Source of the DNA: an uncultured Paracoccaceae bacterium
Lineage (GTDB): Bacteria; Pseudomonadota; Alphaproteobacteria; Rhodobacterales; Rhodobacteraceae
Length of the DNA stretch: 64,000 nucleotides
NCBI GenBank assembly: GCA_947495295.1
Contig: CANLYJ010000004.1
Location: 288,231 to 352,230, forward strand
Direction: 5' to 3'
Part shown: piece by piece, positions 9,233-19,148 of the stretch
Position numbering within the stretch: position 1 is the first letter of the stretch
Layout: each line of letters opens with the position of its first letter
Position numbers and translations under genes: made by a program
Notes under the pieces: model-generated
What the model was told of the DNA's origin: nothing
Database searches by the model: none
The model's input: the letters and a program-made list of their open reading frames with translations, nothing else

Positions 9233-9979
9233 TTAGGGATCGGCCAGCAATTCGGGCGGACACGCGGCCCCGATGCATTCGATCCTATCGTTTTCAATGC
9301 CGACGATCCCGGATGACGTCCTGACCGTGATGAGGATGTCGTCAAAATCGACGATAAAACCTTTCAGGGCAACAAACCCATCAGCGGAACGCAGTTCGAT
9401 CTCATCTATTTGGGGATCGACATTCTGTTGATCTTGAGGCGTATCGCTGGCCTCTGCGAGCGCGGCTTCGGCTGCCGCTTTTGCGGCAGCTTCAGTAGCG
9501 GCGGCGGCAAGGGCTTCGGCTTCCGCCTCAGCAGCGACAGCAATCTCTGTTGCCGCTGTGCTGGCGGCAACAGCTTCGGCAGCGACGCCAAGAGCTTCAG
9601 TCGCGATAGCGGCAACGGCTTCTGCGGCAGCAATGGTCGCGGCTTTCGCTTCAGGTTCTGCCGCGGCCTTCGCAGCAGCTGTGGAAATCTCAACAACTTC
9701 GGAGGCGGCAACGACAGCATCTGTTGCGGCTGCAGCCTTTGCTTCGGCGTCTGCTCTTAGGGCGGCGGCGGTTTGGGCGGCCAGTGCAGCCTGCTCGGCA
9801 ATTGCGGTATCCTGATTGTCGGCGGCATCACTCGTTTCTAAATCGGCAACGTTTGGCAAGGCCGGATCAGTCTGCTGTTCTGAAGTGTCGCTTTGTTGGG
9901 CGAACGCAGAAACGGGCGCCAAGGTGACACCAACAACAATGGCGGCAACAAGTGTAAAACTATCAATAAGACTGCTCAT
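9233..9979 (-). CDS. Secreted Ala/Glu-rich helical protein with a small C-terminal beta domain
   Basis: 248 residues: signal peptide (ending near SAFAQQS), an acidic linker, then about 120 residues of almost only Ala, Glu, Thr, Val and Lys (for example [17 protein letters not shown]), predicted as a long helix or coiled coil, and a 60-residue C-terminal domain ([18 protein letters not shown] to [11 protein letters not shown]). The C-terminal part resembles the protein at 21916-22197. I recall such domains preceding solute-binding or OmpA domains in Rhodobacterales. It probably forms an operon with the LysM-SBP gene 108 bp downstream; the helix could span the periplasm. Function unknown. Confidence 0.75.
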   Translation of the reverse strand: MSSLIDSFTLVAAIVVGVTLAPVSAFAQQSDTSEQQTDPALPNVADLETSDAADNQDTAIAEQAALAAQTAAALRADAEAKAAAATDAVVAASEVVEISTAAAKAAAEPEAKAATIAAAEAVAAIATEALGVAAEAVAASTAATEIAVAAEAEAEALAAAATEAAAKAAAEAALAEASDTPQDQQNVDPQIDEIELRSADGFVALKGFIVDFDDILITVRTSSGIVGIENDRIECIGAACPPELLADP

Positions 9980-10031
9980 TTATTCACCATTTACTCAAAC
10001 AATATACAAAACCTATGATACTTTAGCACTT

Positions 10032-10066
10032 TTTCCGACCACAATAAGGACAATTGTGGTCGGAAA
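10032..10066. promoter_or_regulatory. 14-bp perfect inverted repeat upstream of the Ala-rich gene
   Basis: TTTCCGACCACAAT (10032-10045) and ATTGTGGTCGGAAA (10053-10066) form a perfect 14-bp inverted repeat around a 7-base centre. It lies 53-87 bp upstream of the minus-strand Ala-rich gene and about 200 bp before proS. With no gene reading into it, an operator or 5'-leader hairpin is likelier than a terminator. Confidence 0.6.
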
Positions 10067-10262
10067 TGTGTTTCATTTGCACTCAATTTCGAGAGTGCTT
10101 GCCGTGGCGCGTAGCGGATCATCGCAGCCTGTCAGAAAATTGCGTCCAGAACATGCGCGTTTTCCACCTCAAACATCTGCGTTGTTCATATGTTGTTGTT
10201 GCTTGTCACTGTTTGGTATGCGCCCTAAACCTGCTGAACAGATTTCATCCAAGGGGACACCT

Positions 10263-11603
10263 ATGCGCCTGAGCCGCTATTTTCTGCCAGTTCTCAAAGA
10301 AACGCCGCGCGAGGCGCAGATTGTCAGCCACCGCTACATGTTGCAGGCGGGCATGATCAAACAGGCCAGCGCGGGCATCTATTCGTGGTTGCCCATGGGT
10401 TTCAAGGTGCTGCGCAAGCTGGAAAATATCGTGCATGAGGAACAGCAGCGCGCGGGCCATTTGCCGATGCTGATGCCCACCTTGCAACCCGCAGAACTGT
10501 GGCAGGAAAGCGGGCGTTACAACGACTATGGCCGCGAAATGCTGCGGATCGAGGACCGCCATGGTCGCGATATGCTTTATGGTCCCACGAATGAGGAACT
10601 GATCACCGATATCTTCCGCAGCCATATCGGCAGTTACAAGGAACTGCCCCTGACCCTTTACCATGTTCAGTGGAAATTCCGGGATGAGGTCCGCCCTCGT
10701 TTCGGTGTCATGCGCGGCCGCGAGTTTTTCATGAAGGATGGTTATAATTTCGATCTGACGAAGGAAGACGCGCTGCACGCCTATAATCGCCATATGGTCA
10801 GCTATCTGCGCACCTATGAGCGGATGGGGCTGAAGGCCATTCCGATGCAGGCAGATGGTGGCCCGATTGGTGGTGATTACACGCATGAATTCCTTGTGCT
10901 GGCCGAAACCGGCGAATCCGAAGTTTTTTATGACAGCGCGGTCACTGATCTGCATCTGGGCGACCGGGCTGTGGATTATGACAGTGTGGACCAGTGTCAG
11001 GCGATTTTCGATGAATGGACGGCCCCCTACGCCCGGACCGACGAAACCCATGATGACAGCATTTTTGCCGAAGTCCCCGAGGAGCGTCGCAGGACGGCGC
11101 GGGGGATCGAGGTGGGCCAGATATTTTATTTCGGGACAAAATATTCCGAGGTTATGAAGGCCGAGGTGGATGATGGCAAGGGCAACAAGGTGCCGGTCCA
11201 TATGGGCTCGCACGGGATTGGTGTGTCGCGCCTGATTGGAGCGATTATTGAGGCGAGCCATGATGACAAGGGCATCATCTGGCCCGAACAGGTCACCCCG
11301 TTCCATTGCGGTATCCTGAACATGAAATCCGGCGATGAAGAGGCGGATGCCGCTTGTAACGCGATCTATGACAGCCTGACAGCTTTGGGGCTGGAGCCGC
11401 TCTATGACGACCGGGATGAACGAGCAGGGGCCAAGTTTGGCACGATGGATATGATTGGCCTGCCATGGCGGATTACAGTCGGCCCGCGCGGTCTGAAAAA
11501 CGGGGTGGTTGAGCTGACCAGCCGCCGCACTGGGACCAGCGAAGAAATGCCACCCGAACAGGCGGTGGAGCGGATCGCCCAGATCTATAACTGTATCGCA
11601 TGA
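10263..11603 (+). CDS. proS: Prolyl-tRNA synthetase
   Basis: 446 residues from ATG 10263 ([15 protein letters not shown]), preceded by AAGGGGA; the frame is open much further upstream but that part has no similarity to ProRS. Class II synthetase motifs are visible: motif 2 [17 protein letters not shown] and motif 3 [14 protein letters not shown], followed by the anticodon-binding domain. The length shows that the cis-editing insertion between motifs 2 and 3 is absent, as usual in alphaproteobacteria, which often rely on separate YbaK/ProX deacylases. It charges tRNA-Pro. The stop overlaps the peroxiredoxin start by 4 bp. Confidence 0.97.
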   Translation: MRLSRYFLPVLKETPREAQIVSHRYMLQAGMIKQASAGIYSWLPMGFKVLRKLENIVHEEQQRAGHLPMLMPTLQPAELWQESGRYNDYGREMLRIEDRHGRDMLYGPTNEELITDIFRSHIGSYKELPLTLYHVQWKFRDEVRPRFGVMRGREFFMKDGYNFDLTKEDALHAYNRHMVSYLRTYERMGLKAIPMQADGGPIGGDYTHEFLVLAETGESEVFYDSAVTDLHLGDRAVDYDSVDQCQAIFDEWTAPYARTDETHDDSIFAEVPEERRRTARGIEVGQIFYFGTKYSEVMKAEVDDGKGNKVPVHMGSHGIGVSRLIGAIIEASHDDKGIIWPEQVTPFHCGILNMKSGDEEADAACNAIYDSLTALGLEPLYDDRDERAGAKFGTMDMIGLPWRITVGPRGLKNGVVELTSRRTGTSEEMPPEQAVERIAQIYNCIA

Positions 11604-12163
11604 GCCTGAACGAGGTTGATTGGTCCCTGATCCCCGCCCCGTCTGACGATGGGCGCGCGGATCATTTGGAGGGTATGGCGCTGGCGGATGTGTCACTGCC
11701 CGCAACCGATGGGAAATCGGTCAACCTGTCGACATTAAGCGGCTGGGCTGTGATCTATATCTACCCGATGACAGGCCGGCCCGACCGGGATTTGCCCGAT
11801 GGCTGGGATGACATTCCCGGCGCACGGGGCTGCACGCCGCAGTCCTACGCGTTTCGTGACCATTTTGCCGAATTGCAGGGTCACGGGGTTAATCATTTGT
11901 TTGGTCTGTCGGTGCAGGATACAGCCTATCAGGCAGAGGCGGCGGAGCGGCTGCATTTACCATTCCCGCTTTTGTCCGATGCCAAGGGGGCGTTTGGTGC
12001 CGCGATGGACTTGCCGAAGATGGATGTAGAGGGCAAAGCCCTGCATAAACGCCTGACGATGATCGTTTGTGACGGTCAGATCAAAAAGGTGTTCTACCCG
12101 GTTTTTCCGCCCGACAGCGACGCGGAGAATGTGATTGATTGGCTGCGGAAGAATGGTGGTTAG
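11600..12163 (+). CDS. Peroxiredoxin-like (AhpC/TSA) protein
   Basis: 187 residues with a thioredoxin-fold redoxin domain. The peroxidatic site is in [15 protein letters not shown], with Cys78 followed by Thr, a typical CT peroxidatic motif; the preceding [12 protein letters not shown] matches the strand before the active site. Such proteins reduce peroxides using thiol donors. An insertion ([14 protein letters not shown]) lies before the active site compared with ordinary AhpC/Bcp proteins. The ATG overlaps the proS stop (ATGA), showing translational coupling; no functional link is obvious. Confidence 0.85.
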   Translation: MSLNEVDWSLIPAPSDDGRADHLEGMALADVSLPATDGKSVNLSTLSGWAVIYIYPMTGRPDRDLPDGWDDIPGARGCTPQSYAFRDHFAELQGHGVNHLFGLSVQDTAYQAEAAERLHLPFPLLSDAKGAFGAAMDLPKMDVEGKALHKRLTMIVCDGQIKKVFYPVFPPDSDAENVIDWLRKNGG

Positions 12164-12208
12164 CGCACTGTTCAATGCAGCTTTACAAGGTTTGTGGTGA
12201 TCGGGCAG

Positions 12209-12279
12209 TCAATTTCTCTGAGAGAAATTGAGGTCAAATCCTCTGTGAGGATTTGTTGTCAGACTTTCAAGAAAGTCTG
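12209..12279. repeat. Array of three tandem short hairpins
   Basis: Three perfect short stem-loops sit almost end to end. First, CAATTTCTC (12210-12218) with GAGAAATTG (12222-12230), extended by one more T-A pair. Second, CAAATCCTC (12235-12243) with GAGGATTTG (12247-12255). Third, CAGACTTTC (12260-12268) with GAAAGTCTG (12271-12279). Spacers are four bases and each unit starts with GTCA. The stems differ in sequence, so the shape and not the sequence is repeated. Lies 46 bp after the peroxiredoxin stop. Confidence 0.75.
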
Positions 12280-12428
12280 TTGAGCGACGAAAACTGGTGC
12301 CGCAAATACAGGTCTGGGCCGCGTTGAGTTTGTCATTAACGCATAGCGCATTTTCTGCTAACCTTCGGAAAAGACAAAAACGATCCGAGGCAGCAGATGT
12401 ATGGCATGAATGGCGCGAGGGTCCGGGC

Positions 12429-13034
12429 ATGATCCGGGTTCTGTGTTTGGCGGGCGGACTGGCCGGTGCGGCGGGCCTGTCGCAATATCCTGAATTTTCA
12501 CAGCAATATCTGCAACGGTTGGCCGGGCAGGTGGATGCCCTGACTGTTGAGGTGAAAGCCTTTGATGCCGCCGCTTTGGCCGAAGGCATGGGCCGCGAAG
12601 AGGCGTTGCAGGATTTGTCAGCCTCCGCCTTTCAGGAACGGCATCAGGCGGATATGCGGGCGATGTTTGCCCGACATGCCCGCCTGTCGGATAATCTGAT
12701 TGCCCTGCGCGCCGCTTCGCCATTGCAGCGTATCGCGATGCCGCATCGTCTGGCTGACGGTCCAATATTATGGGCGGTTTGGGGTGATTTCACACCGGCC
12801 ATGCCGATCAGCACGGCGGGTGCCGCATCCGCCGTGGTTGGGTTTCTGGCCGGGTGGGTCGCTTTGGCCGCGACCCTTGCAACAATGGCCGCCCCCTTGC
12901 GCCGCTTGTTCCGCCGCAAACCAAAGCCGTCGCGCCGCGAACCGGGTGTGCAGGTCAATCCGCCAGTTGCCCGCCCGACATTGGTGGCTGAGGCCCCAAA
13001 CCCGCTACCAAAACTTGCAGGAGTACGCAGATGA
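12429..13034 (+). CDS. DUF2937 family membrane protein
   Basis: 201 residues from ATG 12429 (MIRVLCLAGGLAGAAGLSQYPEF), chosen because the longer frame adds an unrelated hydrophilic leader. An N-terminal hydrophobic segment is followed by a helical region (YLQRLAGQVDALTVEVKAFD), a second strongly hydrophobic segment (about residues 135-158) and a basic Pro-rich tail. This matches the DUF2937 family as I know it, which has no described function. The stop overlaps the following ThuA gene by 4 bp. Confidence 0.75.
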   Translation: MIRVLCLAGGLAGAAGLSQYPEFSQQYLQRLAGQVDALTVEVKAFDAAALAEGMGREEALQDLSASAFQERHQADMRAMFARHARLSDNLIALRAASPLQRIAMPHRLADGPILWAVWGDFTPAMPISTAGAASAVVGFLAGWVALAATLATMAAPLRRLFRRKPKPSRREPGVQVNPPVARPTLVAEAPNPLPKLAGVRR

Positions 13035-13741
13035 GCGATGCATTGATCGTTTGGGGTGGCTGGGATGGCCATGCGCCCGACAAGGTTGCGGCCATTTTCC
13101 GGGAGATGCTGACCGAGGCTGGCATGACCGTGACGGTGACCGATAACCTTGATTGCTTTGACGATGCGCAGGCGTTGCGGGCGCTGGACCTGATTGTGCC
13201 GGTCTGGACCGATGGCACGCTAAGCCGTGAGGCCGCCACCAATGTGTCAGAGGCGGTGGCCCATGGCACTGGCATTGCCGGTTGTCACGGGGGCATGTGT
13301 GATGCGTTCCGGTCCAGCCCGCTATGGCAATTCATGACCGGGGCCAATTGGGTCGCGCATCCGGGCGGTGACGGGGTGCGCTATAGGGTCAATATCACAT
13401 CTGATGATCCGCTGGTGGCCGGTATCGATGATTTCGATGTGCAAAGTGAACAATATTACCTGCATCTGGACCCATCCATCAATGTGCTGGCCACGACCCG
13501 GACGGATGTGGTGGACTGGTATCACAGCCCCAATGGCCCGGTGGACATGCCGGTGGTCTGGACGCGGGCATGGGGGCTTGGCCGGGTCTATTACAATGCG
13601 CTGGGCCACCAGCCAGATGTGATTGCGGATGGCCCGGCCTTTGAAATGCTGCGGCGTGGGTTGCTTTGGGCCGCAGCGGGCAAGGCGCTGGCGGCGGGTC
13701 GCGACCTGACACCATTGCAAACGCCCGGCAATCATTGGTGA
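13031..13741 (+). CDS. ThuA domain protein
   Basis: 236 residues of the ThuA family (trehalose-utilisation type, PF06283), a class I glutamine amidotransferase-like fold. Landmarks are VWGGWDGHAPDKVA at the start, HGTGIAGCHGGMCDAFR in the middle, where the nucleophile elbow would lie, and VWTRAWGLGRVYYNALGHQPDV near the end. Family members act in sugar catabolism; the biochemical reaction is poorly known. Start overlaps the DUF2937 stop (ATGA). Confidence 0.88.
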   Translation: MSDALIVWGGWDGHAPDKVAAIFREMLTEAGMTVTVTDNLDCFDDAQALRALDLIVPVWTDGTLSREAATNVSEAVAHGTGIAGCHGGMCDAFRSSPLWQFMTGANWVAHPGGDGVRYRVNITSDDPLVAGIDDFDVQSEQYYLHLDPSINVLATTRTDVVDWYHSPNGPVDMPVVWTRAWGLGRVYYNALGHQPDVIADGPAFEMLRRGLLWAAAGKALAAGRDLTPLQTPGNHW

Positions 13742-13841
13742 GTTTTGTGATTTTGCGCACAGCGCACTTTCTCACCGATCCATAAACTCCTTTACAGAGC
13801 CGCGCCAAATTTGTCTGGGCGCTGCATATCGGAGGTTTGCC

Positions 13842-14462
13842 ATGTCTACACTGGATGGTGTTCCGCTCGCGACCCGTTTCAAGATGATGCAGTTGTTCCG
13901 GTCCGAGAACTATTGTTTCGCCACTTATGATGGCGGTCGCGCACCCACGTTCTATTTCGCATTTGGCGGGTTGAAGCGCCTGAATGCTTCACGACTTTGC
14001 GGTCGGCTCAGAACCATGCATGACAATGGGCCGCTGATTGACGTCACGCAGTCCGAAAAGAGGCATATGTTCTTTGATGAGGACGATACGCGCAATGCAG
14101 CTGGGCACATCATCGCAGGCCCGCGTTACGATACCTACGTTGCGTTGGGGCAAGCCCAAAGCCAGGCGGCGGTCGAGGCGATTTTTGACGCCCATCGCAC
14201 TGTCCCGGAGGCGGGGGATAATCATTTTGAATACAACCCCACACCCGCCAAAGGACTGCAAATGTCGCGGCGTCACGTGTCGGGCGGGCAAATCGTTCTG
14301 GACCCGGGCGTGACCACGGACACGATCGCCATTGGTATCGTCAACCGGATGTTGGCCCGTCCTTGCAAGGTGGAGCTGGATCGGTTTGCAGTGTTCACCA
14401 GCGTACCCACGCAACCCGCCCAAACGCCGGCCACCGTTGCGCAATACCTCGCATCTGTTTGA
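13842..14462 (+). CDS. Uncharacterised 206-residue protein
   Basis: A well-formed gene with GGAGG 7 bases before the ATG. No signal peptide or membrane segment is seen, so it is probably cytoplasmic. The protein alternates short beta-like and charged stretches (YCFATYDGGRAPTFYFAFGG, HMFFDEDDTRNAAGH, MSRRHVSGGQIVLDP), with three Cys and many His. I do not recognise the family. It stands alone between the ThuA gene and lolC/E, 100 bp after the former and 75 bp before the latter. Codon use resembles the neighbours. Confidence 0.65.
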   Translation: MSTLDGVPLATRFKMMQLFRSENYCFATYDGGRAPTFYFAFGGLKRLNASRLCGRLRTMHDNGPLIDVTQSEKRHMFFDEDDTRNAAGHIIAGPRYDTYVALGQAQSQAAVEAIFDAHRTVPEAGDNHFEYNPTPAKGLQMSRRHVSGGQIVLDPGVTTDTIAIGIVNRMLARPCKVELDRFAVFTSVPTQPAQTPATVAQYLASV

Positions 14463-14537
14463 CCCGCCGCCATATGTCTGCTTGACCATTGACCCCACAG
14501 CCCCCAGTTTGCGCGCAAATCGCAACCCGGAGCAGTC

Positions 14538-15806
14538 ATGGCATTGGTGAAACACACCGCCCCGTTTTCCAAATTCGAATGGATGATCGCATGGCGTTAT
14601 ATCCGCGCCAAACGCGCCGAGGGCGGGGTCAGTGTGATGACCTGGATCAGCCTGATCGGGGTGACCTTGGCGGTATTCGCCCTGATCGCGACGCTGGCGG
14701 TCCGGTCAGGGTTCCGGGCAGAGTTCATTGACACCATCGTCGGCGCCAACGCGCATGTGTCGGTTGTGCAGCCCCGTGACGTGATCGCCGAATACGAGGA
14801 TATGGCCGACCGGATCATGACTATTGATGGTGTGGCCAGCGTGGCCCCCCTGATCCGCGGTCAGTCCATGGCCGAAGGCAGCACCGGGCGGCTGGCCCTG
14901 GCCGATATCTATGGCATCCGGTTGGAAGACCTCAAAGCCTCTGACGCGATTGTGCAAAGCGAACGGACCATCGGCAATATTGATGACCTGCCCAATGGCA
15001 TCGCCCTTGGTTCTGCCTTGGCGGATAATCTGGGGCTGACGATTGGGGATCGGCTGGTCATCACCACCCGCGCGGGCACCAACAGCCCCGCTGGACGGTC
15101 ACTGCGCCGCAATGCCTATGATGTGGTGTTCATCTTTTCCACGGGCCGCTATCAGATTGATCAGGTCCGCGCCTATCTGCCCTTTGACGTGGCGCAGTTG
15201 ATCTTTAACCGCGATGGGGTGGTGGATGAACTGGAGGTCCGGCTGGACGATATCAACCAGTCAGAGGAGTTGAAACAACCCATCGCCAATACCGCCGGGC
15301 CTGGCCTGTGGGCCTATAGCTGGCAGGACAGGGTGGGCCGCTTCCTGCGGGCGCTTACGATCGAGGACAACGTGATGTTCATCATCCTGTCGATCCTTGT
15401 GCTGGTGGCGTCGATGAATATCATTAGTGGCTTGATCATGCTGGTAAAAAACAAGGGGCGCGATGTGGGTATCCTGCGCACAATGGGCCTGACCGAAGGG
15501 TCGATCCTGCGTATTTTCTTTATCTGCGGGGCGGGGATTGGCACCATCGGCACGTTCTTTGGGGTCGTGCTGGGCTGTCTTTTTGCGATCTATATCGACC
15601 AGATTTTCAGCCTTGTGAACTATGTTGCCGGGGGTGGCGTCTGGGATCCGTCGATCAGGGGGATCTATAATGTGCCTGCCGAATTGCACCTGTCTGACGT
15701 GATCAAGGCGATGTCGCTGTCATTGGGCCTGTCATGGATTATCACGATTTTCCCGGCCCGCCGTGCAGCCCGGATGAACCCGGTTGAGGCGCTACGCTAT
15801 GAGTAA
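14538..15806 (+). CDS. lolC: Lipoprotein-releasing ABC transporter permease (LolC/LolE type)
   Basis: 422 residues with the standard LolC/E layout: one N-terminal membrane segment ([19 protein letters not shown], residues about 35-55), a large periplasmic domain, then three C-terminal membrane segments in an FtsX domain and the end NPVEALRYE. LolCDE extracts mature lipoproteins from the inner membrane and hands them to LolA. Only one permease gene is present, so it may work as a homodimer (LolF-like), as often in alphaproteobacteria. The lolD start lies inside its 3' end (8-bp overlap). Confidence 0.92.
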   Translation: MALVKHTAPFSKFEWMIAWRYIRAKRAEGGVSVMTWISLIGVTLAVFALIATLAVRSGFRAEFIDTIVGANAHVSVVQPRDVIAEYEDMADRIMTIDGVASVAPLIRGQSMAEGSTGRLALADIYGIRLEDLKASDAIVQSERTIGNIDDLPNGIALGSALADNLGLTIGDRLVITTRAGTNSPAGRSLRRNAYDVVFIFSTGRYQIDQVRAYLPFDVAQLIFNRDGVVDELEVRLDDINQSEELKQPIANTAGPGLWAYSWQDRVGRFLRALTIEDNVMFIILSILVLVASMNIISGLIMLVKNKGRDVGILRTMGLTEGSILRIFFICGAGIGTIGTFFGVVLGCLFAIYIDQIFSLVNYVAGGGVWDPSIRGIYNVPAELHLSDVIKAMSLSLGLSWIITIFPARRAARMNPVEALRYE

Positions 15807-16482
15807 TCCCACGCTGGAACTGACGGGCCTGACCAAGGCCTATAACCACGGCAAGCCGAACGAAGTGCAGGTGTTGCAAGGCATTGATCTGGCGGTCCAG
15901 CCCGGTGAAATCGTCGCGCTGGTCGCCCCGTCTGGCGCCGGTAAATCGACTTTGCTGCATATTGCCGGGCTGCTGGATACGCCTGATCAGGGGACGGTGC
16001 AGATCGCGGGTGAGGATATGACCCGCCTGTCGGATCGCAGGCGCACGGCGGTGCGTCGCGCGACTGTCGGATTTATCTATCAGTTCCATCATTTGCTGCC
16101 GGAATTCACGGCGCTGGAAAATATCGTATTGCCGCAACTGGCCAACGGGGTCAGCGAAAGGGATGCGCAGGCGCGGGCCATGGCGTTGCTGGACAAGGTC
16201 GGCGTGGCCGAACGCGCCACGCACCGCCCGGCGGCCTTGTCTGGTGGTGAACAGCAGCGGGTGGCGTTTTGCCGGGCGCTGGCCAATGAACCGGCACTTT
16301 TGCTGGCAGATGAACCAACGGGCAACCTTGACCCTGAGACGTCGGACAAGGTTTTTGGCGCCCTGATGACATTGGTGCGCGACACCGGGTTGGCGGCGGT
16401 GATTGCCACGCATAACCTTGACCTTGCGGCCCGGATGGACCGGCAGGTGCGCCTGACGGCCGGTATATTGGAGACATCATGA
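15799..16482 (+). CDS. lolD: Lipoprotein-releasing ABC transporter ATPase
   Basis: 227 residues from ATG 15799. Walker A is APSGAGKST (the usual first Gly is Ala), signature [11 protein letters not shown], Walker [13 protein letters not shown], and the switch His in ATHNLDLA. These are the features of the MacB/LolD subfamily that powers lipoprotein extraction with the adjacent permease. It overlaps lolC by 8 bp, and its stop overlaps the next gene by 4 bp, so all three are probably translated in a coupled manner. Confidence 0.93.
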   Translation: MSNPTLELTGLTKAYNHGKPNEVQVLQGIDLAVQPGEIVALVAPSGAGKSTLLHIAGLLDTPDQGTVQIAGEDMTRLSDRRRTAVRRATVGFIYQFHHLLPEFTALENIVLPQLANGVSERDAQARAMALLDKVGVAERATHRPAALSGGEQQRVAFCRALANEPALLLADEPTGNLDPETSDKVFGALMTLVRDTGLAAVIATHNLDLAARMDRQVRLTAGILETS

Positions 16483-17453
16483 AAGTATCAGTGACCCAGA
16501 TTGAAGAACGCAGCTTTGCCGCGTTGACAGCCCATGGTGCAGCGAACCCACAGGCCCGATCCGTCGCTCGCGCGGTGGCACGGGCAGAGGCGTTGGGCAA
16601 TGTGATTTGCGGGCTTTATTATCTGGAAAGCTATTGCACCCAGTTGCGATCCGGTCGTGTCAAAGGCGATGTTGACCCGGTCGTCAGCAAACCCCGCCCG
16701 GCTGCGGTTTTGTCTGATGCGCGTTTCGGTTTTGCCCAATATGCGTTTGCAATGGCGTTGCCAGAGGCGATCAAGACCGCCCGCGAAAATGGCGTTGCCA
16801 CATTGGCTGTGGCCCATGCCCATACCTGCACCTCGCTGGGGTATTTTACCGAACAGATCGCTGCCGAAGGGCTGATCGGGATTGGCTTTACCAATGCCTC
16901 TCCGGTGGTGGCCCCGCCAGGCGGCAACAAGGCGGTAATCGGCACGAACCCGATTGCGATGACCGTGCCGGGCGCTGACAAACCGGCGCTGCATTTTGAT
17001 TTCTCGACCTCTGCGGTGGCCCTGGGCAAGATCACCATGGCCAAGGCTGCGGGTGAGGCGATCCCGCTGGGTTGGGCTGTGGATGCTGACGGCCAGCCGA
17101 CGACAGACCCGGAGGCCGCGCTGAAAGGCGCGCTGGTCAGTGCGGGGGGCTACAAGGGCTGGGGTTTTGGGCTGATGGCCGAACTTTTGGCCGCAGGTAT
17201 GACCGGATCGGTCAATTCGCTGGATGTGGGCGGTCTGAAGCTGCCCGATGGGCCGCCCCATGGGCTGGGTCAGTTTTACATCCTGATGGATCCGGGCACC
17301 TATCACGCTGATTTCGCTGACCGTTTTGCCCGCGTGGCTGACGCCGTGATGGCGCAGGACGGCGCACGCATACCGGGCGCCGACCGGCCCGCGATGACGG
17401 AAATCGACGTGCCTGACGCGCTGTGGGATCAGGTGCTTACGCTTTCTGGGTAA
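16479..17453 (+). CDS. Malate/L-lactate dehydrogenase-type (Ldh2) oxidoreductase
   Basis: 324 residues of the LDH2/MDH2 NAD(P)-dependent family (PF02615), unrelated to classical LDH. Visible landmarks are [23 protein letters not shown], the cofactor region [36 protein letters not shown] and [11 protein letters not shown]. The family includes malate, ureidoglycolate, sulfolactate and delta-1-piperideine-2-carboxylate reductases; the substrate here cannot be assigned. The start overlaps lolD by 4 bp. The 3' end overlaps the converging YdcZ-type gene by 17 bp. Confidence 0.88.
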   Translation: MKVSVTQIEERSFAALTAHGAANPQARSVARAVARAEALGNVICGLYYLESYCTQLRSGRVKGDVDPVVSKPRPAAVLSDARFGFAQYAFAMALPEAIKTARENGVATLAVAHAHTCTSLGYFTEQIAAEGLIGIGFTNASPVVAPPGGNKAVIGTNPIAMTVPGADKPALHFDFSTSAVALGKITMAKAAGEAIPLGWAVDADGQPTTDPEAALKGALVSAGGYKGWGFGLMAELLAAGMTGSVNSLDVGGLKLPDGPPHGLGQFYILMDPGTYHADFADRFARVADAVMAQDGARIPGADRPAMTEIDVPDALWDQVLTLSG

Positions 17454-17871
17454 CAAAAACCCCTGCCGCCATCAGTGCAATTCCTGCCGCCCGCGTCAGC
17501 GTCAGCGGCGATATTTGCGCGTTGAACAGGCCGAAGTGATCAATCGCAGCTGCGGATATCAGCTGCCCCAGCAGAACGAAAAACACCGCGTTGCCCACGC
17601 CCATTGTCGGCGCGATCCATGTGATCGACAGCACGTAAAACGCCACCAATGTGCCCGCCAGAAACAGATGTTTCGGCGCACCGGCCAGTTTCGACACTGC
17701 GCCGGGATTGGTCAGCAGGGCCACCACAGCCGTCGTGCCAAGCGCCACGACAAACAGCACTGTGGCGGCCACTGCGGGTGATCCGATATGCCGGCCCAAT
17801 GCGGCGTTCAGCGCCGCCAGAACCGGGATGCCGACCCCCGCTGCAAGCATGATCAAGATGTAATGTAGCAT
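17437..17871 (-). CDS. YdcZ/DUF606-type small DMT membrane protein
   Basis: 144 residues from ATG 17871 (MLHYILIMLAAGVGIPVLAALN), preferred over the upstream start at 17934 because the hydrophobic segment begins here. Five membrane segments are visible; ending [15 protein letters not shown]. The pattern GVGIPVLAALNAALGRHIGSP matches the DUF606 half-size members of the drug/metabolite transporter superfamily. Some occur as pairs, but only one gene is present here. Substrate unknown. Confidence 0.82.
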   Translation of the reverse strand: MLHYILIMLAAGVGIPVLAALNAALGRHIGSPAVAATVLFVVALGTTAVVALLTNPGAVSKLAGAPKHLFLAGTLVAFYVLSITWIAPTMGVGNAVFFVLLGQLISAAAIDHFGLFNAQISPLTLTRAAGIALMAAGVFVTQKA

Positions 17872-18016
17872 GGGCGATCCTTTGCGATGTCCGGCGTCTG
17901 CCCGATTTGGAACAGCCTCGGCAAGAAATCGCAAGCCGGATCATGCGGTCTTTGCGTTAGATCATGGTCGGGCATCGCTGTCTTTGTTAAGGTGTCTGAA
18001 AACAAGGAGGCAGAGC

Positions 18017-18403
18017 ATGCGAAACATATTGATGACCGTGGCAGCACTGGGCCTGGCGGCCTGCGTCGAAGAACCGGTTGATGGGCGCACCGCCTATGAC
18101 GAAAGCTGTGCGAGTTGTCACGGCGCCGATGGCAAGGGCGGTGGTCCCGCCGCGCGCGGTCTGGCTGTCGCCCCACCCGACCTGACCACAATCGCCGCCC
18201 GCAATGGCGGTGTTTTCCCGCGTGATCAGGTGATGAGCACGATTGACGGCCTGGACCGCGGTGCGCATTTCAGCCCGGCGATGCCGGAATTTGGTGCTGG
18301 TGATATGGGCGATACGGTGATTGTCGAAAATGACGGTTTGGGCACGCCGGTGCCGATGCGGCTGTTGGTGCTGACCGATTATCTGGAAAGCCTTCAGCAA
18401 TAA
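18017..18403 (+). CDS. Lipoprotein-type cytochrome c
   Basis: 128 residues from ATG 18017, preceded by AAGGAGG. The N-terminus has a lipobox (LGLAAC, Cys16), so it is probably membrane anchored. Single heme site CASCH at residues 31-35; AMPEFG offers the Met ligand. It resembles the cytochrome at 19219 (both have a TTIAARNGGVFP-like segment and the same spacing), so the two are likely duplicates around the DUF3047 gene. Role would be periplasmic electron transfer; partner unknown. Confidence 0.88.
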   Translation: MRNILMTVAALGLAACVEEPVDGRTAYDESCASCHGADGKGGGPAARGLAVAPPDLTTIAARNGGVFPRDQVMSTIDGLDRGAHFSPAMPEFGAGDMGDTVIVENDGLGTPVPMRLLVLTDYLESLQQ

Positions 18404-18499
18404 CGCGCGGCTGACAATCCTGTGAATGCAGGGGTTTGCGCCTTGGCGCATGTGGTTTTTAGGGTAGGTCATGAGGCGACTATTCAAAAGGATGACCTC

Positions 18500-19141
18500 A
18501 TGCGCCTCTCGCTTTCTGCCGCCCTTGCCCTGACCCTTGCTTTGCCCGCCGCTGCCGGGCCTGTCAGTTTTGCCAATGGTTGGCAGGAACAACGCCTGTC
18601 GCTGTTCAGCTCCAATGACTACCGGTTCGGCAACACGCTTAGCATGGTGTCTGACGGATCGGTTTCCATTGCCTGGACGCGTGTGGGGCAGGGCGATTGG
18701 GGCAGCAAGGCCGCATCCTGGAGCTGGACGGTCGAGCAATCCGTGCCTGCGACCAACCTCGCCCGAAAGGGTGGGGATGATCGCAATATCTCGCTTTATT
18801 TCGTGTTTGTGCCAGAGGCGCTGGCCCCTGGTTTGCAGGGCGCAAATATCCGTAGCCTGCTTGGAAATGATGATGTGCGGATCATGCAATATGCCTGGGG
18901 CGGCAATCACAGCCGGGGGCAGGTGATCCCGTCGCCCTATGGTCCTGCGGGGCAGGGGGTGACCATTGCCCTGCGGCAGGCCGGCACCGGATCACATAGC
19001 GAAAGCGTTGATTTGGCAGCAGATTATGCCCGCGCCTTTGGCGGTGCGCCCGGCGCTTTGGTTGGATTGGCGGTTTCTGGCGATAGCGATGATACCGATA
19101 GCACGATCCGGGCCGCGATTGGTAATCTGACCTTGCGCTAA
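18500..19141 (+). CDS. DUF3047-like secreted protein
   Basis: 213 residues from ATG 18500 (MRLSLSAALALTLALPAAAG), a clear signal peptide. The mature protein is beta-rich with WQEQRLSLFSSNDYRF, SWSWTVEQSVPATNLARKGGDDR and the closing GLAVSGDSDDTDSTIRAAIGNL, which fits the DUF3047 family as I remember it. No catalytic function is described to my knowledge. It lies between two related cytochrome c genes on the same strand, suggesting a shared periplasmic redox task, but this is inference. Confidence 0.75.
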   Translation: MRLSLSAALALTLALPAAAGPVSFANGWQEQRLSLFSSNDYRFGNTLSMVSDGSVSIAWTRVGQGDWGSKAASWSWTVEQSVPATNLARKGGDDRNISLYFVFVPEALAPGLQGANIRSLLGNDDVRIMQYAWGGNHSRGQVIPSPYGPAGQGVTIALRQAGTGSHSESVDLAADYARAFGGAPGALVGLAVSGDSDDTDSTIRAAIGNLTLR

Positions 19142-19148
19142 GCCCTTC

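Noticed and set aside
9410..9760. Gly/Ser/Cys-rich plus-strand ORF opposite the Ala-rich gene
   Set aside because: Arises from reverse reading of Ala codons (GCN) in the low-complexity region.
9400..9800. Repeated GC-rich triplets as a tandem-repeat or CRISPR-like array
   Set aside because: They are degenerate Ala/Glu codons within a coding frame, with no constant repeat or spacer length.
10245..11705. Minus-strand ORF of 486 codons opposite proS
   Set aside because: It mirrors the proS codon pattern, has no ribosome-binding site or domain, and proS on the other strand is certain.
16488..17456. Minus-strand ORF of 322 codons opposite the Ldh2-type gene
   Set aside because: Shadow of a high-GC gene; the translation is rich in Arg, His and Gln without any motif.
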